Source of the DNA: Paenibacillus sp. FSL W8-0186
GTDB taxonomy: Bacteria > Bacillota > Bacilli > Paenibacillales > Paenibacillaceae
Direction of reading: 5' to 3'
NCBI RefSeq assembly: GCF_037969765.1
Contig: NZ_CP150207.1
Coordinates: 4,147,001 to 4,211,000, forward strand
Length of the DNA: 64,000 nucleotides
Positions within the stretch are counted from its first letter, which is position 1, and each line of letters begins with the position of its first letter. Under the pieces are notes generated by a model. The model was not told where the DNA came from. It saw nothing but the letters and a program-made list of their open reading frames with translations, and ran no database searches. Positions 45,193-54,790 of the stretch are shown one piece after another. The position numbers and the translations under genes were made by a program.

Positions 45193-46797
45193 TTACATGG
45201 ACTTCATCCCATCCCTGTATTCGCTTGGTGTTGCGCCTGTCATTTTTTTAAACAGTTTGGAGAAATACTTCGAGTCGGATATGCCGACCAATATGCCGAT
45301 CTCACTGCTCTTAAGATCTGTATTGCGGAGCAAGGCTTTGGCACGCTCAAGCCGAACTTTGGTAATATAGTCGATGACCCCTTCGCCCATTTCCCGCTTA
45401 AACAAGTTGGAGAAGTAATTTTTACTAAGATGAACATGCTGGCTTAGCACTTGGAGCGACAGATCTTGATCATAGTTCTGCTCGATGTACTGAATGGCCT
45501 TCGCAATGCTTCCTTGATCACTTGAATAGACGGCCCGCATATTCTGGATCAGTTCTGCATAGATCTGCACGAACCACGCTATAATCTCCTCCAGCGTCTC
45601 AAGCTGCTTAATCTGGTCAAACAATTCCTTCTTCCGTTCATACAGCCATTCATGATCATGGGATAATTCCAAATACATATTGGTCAAATTCAGCAGCAGT
45701 TCAATAGATATTAGATGCACGCCTTCATAGTCGAGCCTTGTCTTTACATGATCGAAGGTATCCACAAGATACTGCTGCATCGCTTCACGATCCAAGGAAT
45801 ACAAATAATCATTCAGCTTCTTGTTCATCACCGGAACCGGCTTCGCCGCAATGTCAGTTTCATATACAAATTCTTGGCCTATCACGATGCCGCATCCGAT
45901 AAACAGCTTCAGCCGATAGCGATGCTCAGCCTCTAAATAAGCATTCCGGAGCTCTAGCAAGGTATAGAACGGACTGCTCACTCCAAGGGTTACCGATAAT
46001 CCTAATTCGTCAGAGATTCGCGAGATGACCCGCTGCGCCAATTCCTCTGCCGCATCAGCAGAAATACCTTTGCACAGTACAGTCCACAGCCCCGTGCTTC
46101 CAGAGATAATTTCGTTATCCTCCGAACCGAAGGAGCATATTTCCCTAGTCGCTTCAATCCCCCTGGTATGGAGCATAATGATCTCATCTTCTGAGTGGCG
46201 ACTTCTCAGCTTCTCCAAATCATCGATCCCGATATACAGTAAGATTCGAGGAGTCTTGCAGGGAGTCAGGCCTGCTGCTTGCAGTTTCTCCTCGGTGATG
46301 TGGGCCTCTAAAATCGTGCCGTGTGCCAGCCCCATTAGCAATGCTTCTTTGGTAACGCGATCCTTATTCGATTCCTCGTGCGCTTGCTTACCCGGGGAAT
46401 GACCAGCAGCATATTGAGCCTCGTCCAGAACGGTCTTCAGATTCATCATCACCTGCTCCAAATCCTTGGGCATAATATCGGACTTGATCAAATAATCTGT
46501 AATCCCAAGACGTATTGCCTTCTGAGCATACTCAAAATCGTCAAGGCAAGTCAGCAGAATCAGCTTGACCTGCCGATCCAATGCCCTGACCTGACTGACA
46601 AACTCGATCCCATCCATGACAGGCATTTTGATATCGGATATGACGACATCTGGCGCCAATTCCTCAAAAACAAGCAGCCCTTCCGTGCCGTTGCTCGCTT
46701 CACCCACGACATCGAACCCTATACTTTCCCAGTCTATCATCGCTTTAATTCCATATCGGACGAAATGCTCATCATCAACGATCAGTACTTTGTACAT
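45193..46797 (-). CDS. YesN-type response regulator (REC plus AraC DNA-binding domain)
   Basis: The 534-residue protein has a receiver domain (about 1-120, phosphoacceptor D55 in SDIKMP) and a middle segment of about 280 residues with a GGDEF-like or helical fold that I cannot assign. A C-terminal AraC-type double helix-turn-helix (about 430-530) ends in FKKMTGATPSEYRDG. It responds to the adjacent kinase and probably activates the importer genes downstream. AGGGGG lies before the ATG, 13 bases after the kinase gene. Confidence 0.93.
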   Translation of the reverse strand: MYKVLIVDDEHFVRYGIKAMIDWESIGFDVVGEASNGTEGLLVFEELAPDVVISDIKMPVMDGIEFVSQVRALDRQVKLILLTCLDDFEYAQKAIRLGITDYLIKSDIMPKDLEQVMMNLKTVLDEAQYAAGHSPGKQAHEESNKDRVTKEALLMGLAHGTILEAHITEEKLQAAGLTPCKTPRILLYIGIDDLEKLRSRHSEDEIIMLHTRGIEATREICSFGSEDNEIISGSTGLWTVLCKGISADAAEELAQRVISRISDELGLSVTLGVSSPFYTLLELRNAYLEAEHRYRLKLFIGCGIVIGQEFVYETDIAAKPVPVMNKKLNDYLYSLDREAMQQYLVDTFDHVKTRLDYEGVHLISIELLLNLTNMYLELSHDHEWLYERKKELFDQIKQLETLEEIIAWFVQIYAELIQNMRAVYSSDQGSIAKAIQYIEQNYDQDLSLQVLSQHVHLSKNYFSNLFKREMGEGVIDYITKVRLERAKALLRNTDLKSSEIGILVGISDSKYFSKLFKKMTGATPSEYRDGMKSM

Positions 46798-46810
46798 ATT
46801 GTCCCCCTGA

Positions 46811-48610
46811 TTACTCTAGTATTGGCAGCGTAATAACCACAACAGTTCCCTTACCAGGCTTGCTGTTTATAGCAAGACCGTACTCTTCCCCGCAAATCAG
46901 CTTGATTCGCTCCGCTACATTCGCAAGACCAACCCCTAGGAAAAAAGCTCCTTTCGGTAAATCATCGGGTACCAGACCGCCGAAATGAACCTCATCCTCA
47001 AAGCCAAGGCCATTGTCTATAATTTCGAATAATAGACGATTTCCCTCCTGCCTGCAGCGAATCGTAATCACAGCCCCCTGCGGCTGATCCGCAAATCCAT
47101 GCAGCACCGCATTCTCCACAATCGGCTGCAAAATAACTTTGGGCGTCCGATACATCTTCACCTTATCTTCAATTTCATAATTCACTTCAATCGGCGTAGT
47201 GGTGCGCAAATTTTGAATTCCCATATAACATTCGACATGCTCCAGTTCCTCTTGAACAAGAACCGTATCGCTTCCTTTTCCGATACTGATATGCAGCAAG
47301 CGGGATAATAACCGGGCCATTTCCGCCGTATTATTTGCTTTCTGGAACAACGCCGTCCATTTGATCGCATCCAGTGTGTTATAGAGAAAATGCGGGTTGA
47401 TTTGCGCCTCCAGGGCTTTTACTTCGGCAATTCTTTTATTGTTCTGCTCTACATATACCGCTTCCACCAATTCTTCAATTCTCCCCACCATATCATTAAA
47501 ATGATATTGTAAACTGCCAATTTCATCGCTTCTGTCCTCGTTGATGCGAATCCGTGTCGCTAGATTGCCGAGATGAACCTGCTTCATCGCCTTCACCATC
47601 TCTTTTAAGGGTTTGGAGACAGACGATGCCATGGCATAGGCCGTAATGATCGAGAACAATACGCACAATATCATGATCATAGCGATTACTTTTATCACTT
47701 GATTCGAATCCTTATATAAACTGGACCGTTCTATAATATGTACAACCTTCCAATCGTTGCTCTTTAGCTGCTGGTAGTTCACCATAACCTCTTTCCCTTT
47801 GTACCTGGCCACAAAGCTGCCTTCCTTCACCCCGTCCTGAATAGCTGCCCCCGTGTCATTTTGAAAATAGAGGTTCATCGGCGTCATCAGCATGGATTTG
47901 TCCGCATGCGATAAAATGATTCCATTCTGATCGATTACGAAGCTTTCTGTAGAAAGCTCACTGTCTGTATTTTTACTTAAAATATCGCTAAGCATCTCTT
48001 CCCGGATATCGAGCACCACCACCATGCCCATCTGCCGGCCATCATAAATGTTGAATACCTGCTTGGCCAGAGAGAAGACCAGCTCCTCATGATTGTCCGC
48101 CGTATCCGAATACTGTCCTAGTCTAGTGGGGAACCAGACATAAGAATTCCGCTTGGCCATCGTCCGCTCATAGAAATCAGCCTGATGAGCTTCAAGATCC
48201 TCCCAGCGAAAAATCCCCTTAATATACTGAGCATCCGTAATAAACGAAATCGATTTGAACTCTGGAGAGACCGCCGTGAAGTAAGCCAGCTTGGTAGTCA
48301 GCGTGAGATGTTCCACAATGCTTTCATCACGCTGCTGCAGCTTATCCAGCAAAGACATAACTTCCGTGTTCGTAATCACCTGCATCAGCATATCCTTGTA
48401 CCCGGAGAAGCGGATATCGATATTTTCCCCTGTCTGTCTGATCAACTGCTTCGAGGACTCTGCCACTTTCTTGTCAATAGCATCTTTAGAAATAGAATAA
48501 GAAACCAGCCCCAATATAAACAAAGGGATTAATGTCATCGCCATGAGCAGCAGAATCCATTTGTATTTTATGCTCGTTCGCAAATACCGCCAGCCTTTGC
48601 CTAATCTCAT
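46811..48610 (-). CDS. YesM-type sensor histidine kinase
   Basis: The 599-residue membrane kinase has TM1 at about 17-40, an extracellular Cache-like sensor (about 45-285), TM2 near 290-312, a HAMP domain, and the His_kinase domain with phosphoacceptor motif INPHFLYNTLDA. A HATPase domain follows (N box VENAVLHGF, later GLGFEDEVHFGG). It senses an extracellular sugar or a sugar-loaded binding protein and phosphorylates the next gene product. The ATG lies 9 bases after AGGTGGAG; TTG and ATG codons up to 11 residues earlier are worse placed. Confidence 0.93.
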   Translation of the reverse strand: MRLGKGWRYLRTSIKYKWILLLMAMTLIPLFILGLVSYSISKDAIDKKVAESSKQLIRQTGENIDIRFSGYKDMLMQVITNTEVMSLLDKLQQRDESIVEHLTLTTKLAYFTAVSPEFKSISFITDAQYIKGIFRWEDLEAHQADFYERTMAKRNSYVWFPTRLGQYSDTADNHEELVFSLAKQVFNIYDGRQMGMVVVLDIREEMLSDILSKNTDSELSTESFVIDQNGIILSHADKSMLMTPMNLYFQNDTGAAIQDGVKEGSFVARYKGKEVMVNYQQLKSNDWKVVHIIERSSLYKDSNQVIKVIAMIMILCVLFSIITAYAMASSVSKPLKEMVKAMKQVHLGNLATRIRINEDRSDEIGSLQYHFNDMVGRIEELVEAVYVEQNNKRIAEVKALEAQINPHFLYNTLDAIKWTALFQKANNTAEMARLLSRLLHISIGKGSDTVLVQEELEHVECYMGIQNLRTTTPIEVNYEIEDKVKMYRTPKVILQPIVENAVLHGFADQPQGAVITIRCRQEGNRLLFEIIDNGLGFEDEVHFGGLVPDDLPKGAFFLGVGLANVAERIKLICGEEYGLAINSKPGKGTVVVITLPILE

Positions 48611-48704
48611 CGTTATCATCTCCACCTGCTTCGATACGAACAAAGAAAGACCCAGCCGTATGGCAGGATCCTTCTTCCACTATTTCAGAACTATAGAACT
48701 ATAA

Positions 48705-51176
48705 TTAAGGATAGACCGTGAAGTTATCAAACGACGTACTCTGATGAGCCGTTCTTAACCCCGCTTTTCCATGAGTAAATGCCGTTTCCGAGTAATCGTT
48801 ATAATCAATTTTCGGAACGTTCATATCACCTACGTACACCTTAATATTCGTTCCCTGAACGACTACCTTCATTTTATGCCATGTACCTGTGGACAGAGCC
48901 AGATTCACACCCGTTAACGGGCTCCAGTTGTAATTTTGTTTACCGAGATACACTCCATCCGTTTTGATGTAGGCATAATACCCCTGCATGAAATCGGCAT
49001 TGCCTTGCCCAAGCTCCAGCCCATTTGCCGGATTGGTACCGCGGACAATGATCCCCGAGTCTCCTCCGCCCTCGTTCATGCGAATATCCGCTTCCACGGT
49101 ATAGTCCGCCCAATGATCATTGCCAATTGTTGCCTTGGCAAATGTGCCGCCTGCGGAGTGATACAGTCCGCCGCTGACAGACCAGCTTCCCTCCCATTGC
49201 TTCCAGTCGCCGCTCTTGCTCCCATCAAAGTTATCGGTCAGATGAGGTACGCTTGCATGATGCTGGAATTCCATACTGGCGAAGTCGGCCTCACCCGTCA
49301 CAAATTCAACGCGTAATTCTCTTAAGCCTTGCGTTAGAGGTATGCCCTTCACCGTGATCGAGCGCCATTCATCCCAGCCGCCAGTATTAGGGATTTGCAC
49401 AATACCGGTTAAATCCGTCGTTCCGTCCCATAATCTGATTTGTACGCCATCCATGGTGGTTGCCATTCGAAACGTAACGTCATAAGCTCCCGTTGAAGCC
49501 ACATTTACCTTGTACTTTAACCATTCCCCGGACTGGTTCCAGCCTACGTTATAGCCGCCTTCCGGATTAACACGGATATCTACCGCGTCCTTTCTATATT
49601 CGCCGCCCAGATTATTTGCGGTTGTATCATGATAAGCGATTCCTTCGCCACCGCTCATATAGTGAACCGCTTCCACTTTGCCAGGGACGGGCTTATACGC
49701 ATCCCAAGCGTTACTGCCGTCCACTTTGTTGCTGAATGCGACATAAGCAAAGTCAGCATGCGTATCTTCGGTTAAATAGCCGACCTGACCACCGCCAAGA
49801 TTGGCGCTTTGTACGATCTTCAGCATCTGATCCACGTAGATTCGGAATTCGTTCCCTGATTTCTCGACCCGAATGCTATGCCACTTGCTATAATCAAACC
49901 CGGAAGGCAGTGAAGCATAGACCCATCCTTGAGACACGCCATCTACGACAAAATTGACTTCCAGGCGGTTATGCAATTCGCTCAGCATCGCCACGCCGTA
50001 ATTATCTTCATTTACATAAGAAAACGTAGCTCCGTAACGCGGGGAGGCGCTTGTTCCTCGATTCATTTGCTTCATATGGAATTCTGCCGTATAATTCGCA
50101 TCCGTCGCCGCGTTCGTAATTTGTTTATGCGCCGCCGTAGAGCCCATACTATCCTGCCACATTAACTCCTGGTTATAGATGCCCCAATGCCCGCCATTTA
50201 CATTGTACCAGTTCGAGCCGATAGCCGTTCTGTTAAAGCGGTCATGAAAATCCGGCATATCCGGGTCGGGCTGCGATGTTGCCGTAGGGCCTAGGACGAG
50301 CATTTTGTCCCCGTTCCATACGACACGATCCATATTAATACTTCGAATCGGCCAGCCTTCAGGCGTGTAGCCCTTCCAATTATGGTAGAACATATAGAGC
50401 GAATCCAGATCCGGGCCGGTGACTAACCCATTATGGCCCAGTCCAATCATTGGCCCCTCGGTTGAGAGGACGACGGGATTCTGCTTGCTGGCAGGTTCAA
50501 ATCCCGTTAAAGGATTACTGCTCACCGCATAATCGATCCGGTAAGCCGGACTATGAACATGGTTTCCGGTGTATGTCATATAGTATTTTCCGTTCCGCTT
50601 AATGACGGTAGCCCCTTCTGTCCAGCCTCCGCCGATCGATGCGCCAGTTTGATGCCCGGCTCCAAAAGTATAAGGATCACTCATCGGATGAGCGACCATC
50701 TGGCCGTGTTCAGCGCGGTAGAAATACCACTGTCCATCGTCATCAATAAATACATGCCCGTCAATACTCAATCCTTTATTGGGGGTCTGAACGGTGAAAG
50801 GCCCTGTAGGGCTTTCGCTGCGCAGCACGTAATGGCCGTTTCCGCCCGGAGAGGTATACATATAGAAGTAGCCATTCCAATAAATAACCTCCGGCGCGTA
50901 AGCCCCTTTCGTAACCGGGTCCGTTGCCACAAGTCCGGCATAAGTCCAGTTCACTAAGTCCGGCGAGCTCCAGGCTTTAATGCCTGTCTCAGAGTCCTTG
51001 GTGCTGACGTACAAATAATAATCGCCTTTGAATTTCAAAATATAAGGATCACCGGAACCATAAGTTTCCCATTCATTGCTGAGTGTCTGAGGATTCTGGT
51101 AGGCCTGCGCCAACGAAGCCGGCAAAATTAGGCATCCAACCATTAGAACAAGCAAAATCTTTAAATATTTTCTCAT
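48705..51176 (-). CDS. Secreted multidomain glycoside hydrolase family 43 protein
   Basis: The 823-residue protein has a signal peptide ending near LAQA (residue 25). The GH43 five-bladed propeller domain spans about 35-305 with catalytic D43 (SGDPYI), D139 (SIDGHVFIDDDG) and E187 (WTEGA). Next are a beta-sandwich of the DUF1080/LamG kind (about 312-485), a CBM6-like module (about 500-640) and a second DUF1080/LamG-like domain to the C terminus. GH43 enzymes release arabinose or xylose from plant polysaccharides; the island's AraR-like regulator favours arabinan or arabinoxylan. GGGAGGAAGG precedes the ATG. Confidence 0.88.
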   Translation of the reverse strand: MRKYLKILLVLMVGCLILPASLAQAYQNPQTLSNEWETYGSGDPYILKFKGDYYLYVSTKDSETGIKAWSSPDLVNWTYAGLVATDPVTKGAYAPEVIYWNGYFYMYTSPGGNGHYVLRSESPTGPFTVQTPNKGLSIDGHVFIDDDGQWYFYRAEHGQMVAHPMSDPYTFGAGHQTGASIGGGWTEGATVIKRNGKYYMTYTGNHVHSPAYRIDYAVSSNPLTGFEPASKQNPVVLSTEGPMIGLGHNGLVTGPDLDSLYMFYHNWKGYTPEGWPIRSINMDRVVWNGDKMLVLGPTATSQPDPDMPDFHDRFNRTAIGSNWYNVNGGHWGIYNQELMWQDSMGSTAAHKQITNAATDANYTAEFHMKQMNRGTSASPRYGATFSYVNEDNYGVAMLSELHNRLEVNFVVDGVSQGWVYASLPSGFDYSKWHSIRVEKSGNEFRIYVDQMLKIVQSANLGGGQVGYLTEDTHADFAYVAFSNKVDGSNAWDAYKPVPGKVEAVHYMSGGEGIAYHDTTANNLGGEYRKDAVDIRVNPEGGYNVGWNQSGEWLKYKVNVASTGAYDVTFRMATTMDGVQIRLWDGTTDLTGIVQIPNTGGWDEWRSITVKGIPLTQGLRELRVEFVTGEADFASMEFQHHASVPHLTDNFDGSKSGDWKQWEGSWSVSGGLYHSAGGTFAKATIGNDHWADYTVEADIRMNEGGGDSGIIVRGTNPANGLELGQGNADFMQGYYAYIKTDGVYLGKQNYNWSPLTGVNLALSTGTWHKMKVVVQGTNIKVYVGDMNVPKIDYNDYSETAFTHGKAGLRTAHQSTSFDNFTVYP

Positions 51177-51200
51177 AGCGTCCTTCCTCCCACAGGCGAA

Positions 51201-51214
51201 TGTAATCGCTTTCT
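51201..51214. promoter_or_regulatory. CcpA catabolite-responsive element (cre) upstream of the GH43 gene
   Basis: Minus-strand AGAAAGCGATTACA matches the consensus TGWNANCGNTNWCA at all but the first position. It ends 25 bases before the start codon, within the expected leader, where CcpA would act as a roadblock to transcription when glucose is present. Confidence 0.7.
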
Positions 51215-51290
51215 ATTTTATCGTCATCTTATCATCACTCCTTGAAGTTTTTTATATCTTATAGAGTATATAATTGAAATGACTGTTCTT

Positions 51291-52337
51291 TTAATGAAAT
51301 AGAATAACAGGTATGGCTATCCTTCTGGGGAGGTATGTCCCGTGAATCTGCTCCAGCAGGAGCTCCACAGTAACTTTGCACATTTCCTCGACATTTTGCT
51401 TGATGTAGCTCACTTCTGCTAAATCGGACTGGTCAAAACTAATCAGTTCCGGGCGTTGCTCATTGGGCAGATTCATATGTTTTATCGCCCGAAGCGTCAT
51501 GTGGGTGAGTTCTGCATTTCCAGTGAAAATCGCCGTAATTTCAGGGTGGTTTCTTAGAAATTCCTGAATCTTGGAGCTTCCTTTTCCCGAAGCCACATCA
51601 GCTATGCTCACCACACACCACAAATTTTTATTGATCGGCAGGTTTCGTTCAAGGAACGCCTTCTCAAATCCCAGCGCCCGGTCCGCCGTTACCGAATTGG
51701 TCACTTCCATCGTTACAAAAGCGATTTGCTGATGCCCTCGGCTAATGAGATGCTTAACCGCCTGATAGGAGCCATCCACATTATCTGCGCTTACGCTGTA
51801 AGTCTCGATTTCTTTCAGATAACGATCGATCAGGACGAGCGGGAACCGGTTCAATGACAATCTTAAAATATCATTGTTATACATCTCCTGCTCAATCGGA
51901 AATATGATAAGCCCCTTTACCCTTAATTGGAGTAAATCCTCGATGGCCCTGCTCTCTTCCAGCGACGATTCCTGAGTAATTTTGATCAGGAGATGATAGC
52001 CATTTTTCCGGACGTATTGCTCGATAGCATTGATGATCCGCTGATCTACCTTTGTCTTCATGCTGGGGAGAATGAGCCCAATTAATCCCTTATGACCGCT
52101 CATGGACGGGATATCCTTGGGGATATGATTGACAAATGTCCCTTTTCCCCGGTGTCTGACCAGGATTCCTTCTTCAGCCAGCCCATTCAAAGCATTTTTA
52201 GTTGTAATCTTGCTTACATGATACTGCTCGGCGAGCTCTGTCTCCGACGGGACACGATCCCCTGGCCTCAGCTGCCCCGTCCGTATGAAATACCGGATGT
52301 CCTCTTGAATCAACTTGTATAGCGGTAATGACTTCAT
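51291..52337 (-). CDS. GntR-LacI hybrid repressor (AraR-like)
   Basis: The 348-residue protein has a GntR-type winged helix at the N terminus (about 5-75, GDRVPSETELAEQYHVSKITTKNAL in pieces), joined to a LacI/periplasmic-binding-like effector domain (about 90-348). This combination is that of B. subtilis AraR, the arabinose-responsive repressor. It probably controls the GH43 gene that follows in the same orientation. The start is the ATG 7 bases after GGGAGTGG; nine upstream codons are not used. Confidence 0.85.
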   Translation of the reverse strand: MKSLPLYKLIQEDIRYFIRTGQLRPGDRVPSETELAEQYHVSKITTKNALNGLAEEGILVRHRGKGTFVNHIPKDIPSMSGHKGLIGLILPSMKTKVDQRIINAIEQYVRKNGYHLLIKITQESSLEESRAIEDLLQLRVKGLIIFPIEQEMYNNDILRLSLNRFPLVLIDRYLKEIETYSVSADNVDGSYQAVKHLISRGHQQIAFVTMEVTNSVTADRALGFEKAFLERNLPINKNLWCVVSIADVASGKGSSKIQEFLRNHPEITAIFTGNAELTHMTLRAIKHMNLPNEQRPELISFDQSDLAEVSYIKQNVEEMCKVTVELLLEQIHGTYLPRRIAIPVILFH

Positions 52338-52427
52338 AGGCAAGCCACTCCCTCCCTGTTCCATGCTGCTTTAGCTCAAAGACATATAAATGATTATAAC
52401 ATCAGACCTATTTCTTCGTTGAAAATA

Positions 52428-52454
52428 GAAAAAGAGCTGCTTAAGACAGCTCTT
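52428..52454 (-). terminator. Terminator of helD
   Basis: AAGAGCTG and CAGCTCTT arms with a 7-base loop, followed by TTTTTC on the minus strand, about 40 bases after the helD stop. Confidence 0.85.
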
Positions 52455-52493
52455 CCTATGCATAAATCTTACTCCTTTTCATGCGATCTGAAT

Positions 52494-54647
52494 TTACGAA
52501 AGAGGACGAACCACGTTCATGACCATCTCTGAATTCTCCGTGATCACATAATCAGGTAATTCCTCTCCATGCAGCAGCCAGAGCTCGTGCAGAGCCCTTG
52601 TACAGCCGACATAGAGCAGTTTGGCATCCTCCGGCGAGTAATGCTCCCGGTCGACATCCGTAACAATGACAGCGTCAAATTCAAGCCCTTTGGACAAATA
52701 AGCTGGCAGGACGGATATGCCGCCGGCATACTGATCGGTACGGCCATCGATCAAATGGGCTTCGATCCCCTCCTGAACGAGCCATTCATGGAGCTCCGAA
52801 GCATCCCGCAGCGTCCTCGTCAGCAGCGCCGTCGTCCGGTAGCTTCCCTTGAGCACGGCCTTCAGTACCTCGGTGATGGCCCCGCTCCGTTCCGTTCCCG
52901 CCGCAGGCAATAGCTTGACCGGCTCCCCGCTGCGAAATACGGGAACGGCCAGCAGCTCTGTGCCGACTCCCCTGGTCAATATTTCGTTTCCGAAAGATAT
53001 GATTTCCATCGTCGAGCGGTAGCTGCGCGTCAGGGCAAAATAAGCTGTATCCTCCGAATCGAACAGCTCCTGCATTTCATGCCAATCACGCACCCCTTTA
53101 TAATAGTGAATGCCCTGCGACAAGTCTCCCAGTATCGTAAAAGAATGCCCTTTGACAAAGCGGTCCAATACAGCGATTTGGAAGGGAGAGAAATCTTGAG
53201 CTTCGTCGATGACAACATGGTCGAAAGTCATCTGGCCCTCGACCTCATGAATGCACGTATATAAATAGAGCAGCGGCGCGAGATCCTCCTCTTTAACGAT
53301 GCCCTGCTTCAAGTTGCCGCGCGTCTCCTGCCAAATGGCCGGGGGAATATCAGCAGACATGTCGGGAAGGCCTATGCTCCCCTTTTTTTTAAGTTGAAAA
53401 AGCTCCTCGTACAATGAAAGCGGCGTAAGCTCCGGCCACTTCTTGGCATAAGCCTTCTCACGCTGCTGCGCTTTCTTCTTCCACTCCTTGAGCTGTGCCG
53501 CAGACGGTGCTTTCTTCAGCTCCATCTCGATCCAGCGGTGCAGCCGGGCCAGAACCCGTTCTTTGCGTCTTGCCGTAGGATAATGCTTGTATTCTCCCTC
53601 GAACCAAGCCATAATCTCGGCATAAGGAAGCTTCGTTCCCTCCCAAGGCTCGAAATCGATCTGCGGGACGCATAAGGCTTCCATGTCAGCGAGAAAAGCA
53701 TCGATCACCGCCTTGAAGCGCATCGCGCCCTTGAATCGGCCCGGCAGCTCACTTTCCGGCACAGGCTCCGACCGGCCTGCATCGAACCACCGGTGAAGAT
53801 CGCTCTGGCTTGCGGCCGGCGGATGCTCCAGCCCAAGTATTTCCGCAGCCCAGTCCGGGAACGTGCTTTGCTGGATATCGCCAACGCCGAGCTCTGGCAG
53901 CACCTCGGAAATATAGTCGATGAACATATGGTTCGGCGCAAAGATGACCATGCGTTCCGCCTTGATCTGCTCTTTATATTGATACAGCAAAAAGGCCAAG
54001 CGATGCAGCGCTACTGTCGTTTTCCCGCTGCCCGCCACGCCCTGAATGATAAGTGCCGTGTTTTTTGCCGCCCGGATGATTTGATCCTGCTCTGCCTGGA
54101 TCGTCGATACGATATCACGCAGCCGGTTGTCTTTATTTTCGCCTAGCCGATAGACGAGAAATTCATCCGACACCGCGGGACCCTCGTCCTCCCGATTGAA
54201 CGTATCGACGACGCGCTCCAGAATCTGCTGACGGATGACGATGTTTCTTTTTAAATAGACAAGTCCCTCGATAATGCCCTCCGGCGCTTCATAGGATGCT
54301 GAATCCCCGCCTGTAAATGAATAAAATAAACTCGCTACCGGCGCTCTCCAATCAATGACAATCGGCTGCTGGCCGGAAGGGTCGCTGACGCCGACTTTGC
54401 CAATATATAGAGAGGCAGGCTTCCGGCCCTGTTCCTCAAAATCAAGCCGGCCGAAGTAGGGCTCCCGCACGGATTTCTCCAGCTGCTGCCGCTGTTCCTC
54501 CCGGCCCGCCTCCAGTACCTGCTCCGTAAAATCATGACCTGTATACACAGATATGGCTCGCAAAGCTGACAATTGGCGGTCGATCTCCTGCAAGGTACGG
54601 TCCAGCCACTCTTTCTCTTCTTGATAGGCACTTTGAAAATCAGTCAT
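52494..54647 (-). CDS. helD: HelD-type RNA polymerase recycling motor ATPase
   Basis: The 717-residue UvrD-like superfamily 1 protein has an N-terminal coiled-coil arm (about 1-65) that in HelD enters the RNA polymerase secondary channel. Walker A GVAGSGKTT is at 203-211, Walker B VVIDEAQDFS is in the second half, and a GTRA-like CTRALHELW motif is near the C terminus. HelD dissociates stalled RNA polymerase using ATP, and relatives protect against rifamycins. It is monocistronic, between the sugar island and tcdA. Confidence 0.92.
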   Translation of the reverse strand: MTDFQSAYQEEKEWLDRTLQEIDRQLSALRAISVYTGHDFTEQVLEAGREEQRQQLEKSVREPYFGRLDFEEQGRKPASLYIGKVGVSDPSGQQPIVIDWRAPVASLFYSFTGGDSASYEAPEGIIEGLVYLKRNIVIRQQILERVVDTFNREDEGPAVSDEFLVYRLGENKDNRLRDIVSTIQAEQDQIIRAAKNTALIIQGVAGSGKTTVALHRLAFLLYQYKEQIKAERMVIFAPNHMFIDYISEVLPELGVGDIQQSTFPDWAAEILGLEHPPAASQSDLHRWFDAGRSEPVPESELPGRFKGAMRFKAVIDAFLADMEALCVPQIDFEPWEGTKLPYAEIMAWFEGEYKHYPTARRKERVLARLHRWIEMELKKAPSAAQLKEWKKKAQQREKAYAKKWPELTPLSLYEELFQLKKKGSIGLPDMSADIPPAIWQETRGNLKQGIVKEEDLAPLLYLYTCIHEVEGQMTFDHVVIDEAQDFSPFQIAVLDRFVKGHSFTILGDLSQGIHYYKGVRDWHEMQELFDSEDTAYFALTRSYRSTMEIISFGNEILTRGVGTELLAVPVFRSGEPVKLLPAAGTERSGAITEVLKAVLKGSYRTTALLTRTLRDASELHEWLVQEGIEAHLIDGRTDQYAGGISVLPAYLSKGLEFDAVIVTDVDREHYSPEDAKLLYVGCTRALHELWLLHGEELPDYVITENSEMVMNVVRPLS

Positions 54648-54743
54648 TTCAGTTACCTCCTAAGGTTTAGTGTTCCAATTGTCCTGGCGAGTGATTTTAT
54701 ATTTCCAGAGTCAAAAGGAGTTACATTATACCACCATGGAAAA

Positions 54744-54784
54744 CAAAAAGCGACCGCCTTCATGGAAAAAGGCAAAATCGCTTT
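54744..54784 (-). terminator. Terminator of tcdA
   Basis: AAAGCGA/TCGCTTT outer arms with an inner GCCTT/AAGGC pairing, followed by TTTTTG on the minus strand, 7 bases after the stop codon. Confidence 0.8.
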
Positions 54785-54790
54785 GTCTCA

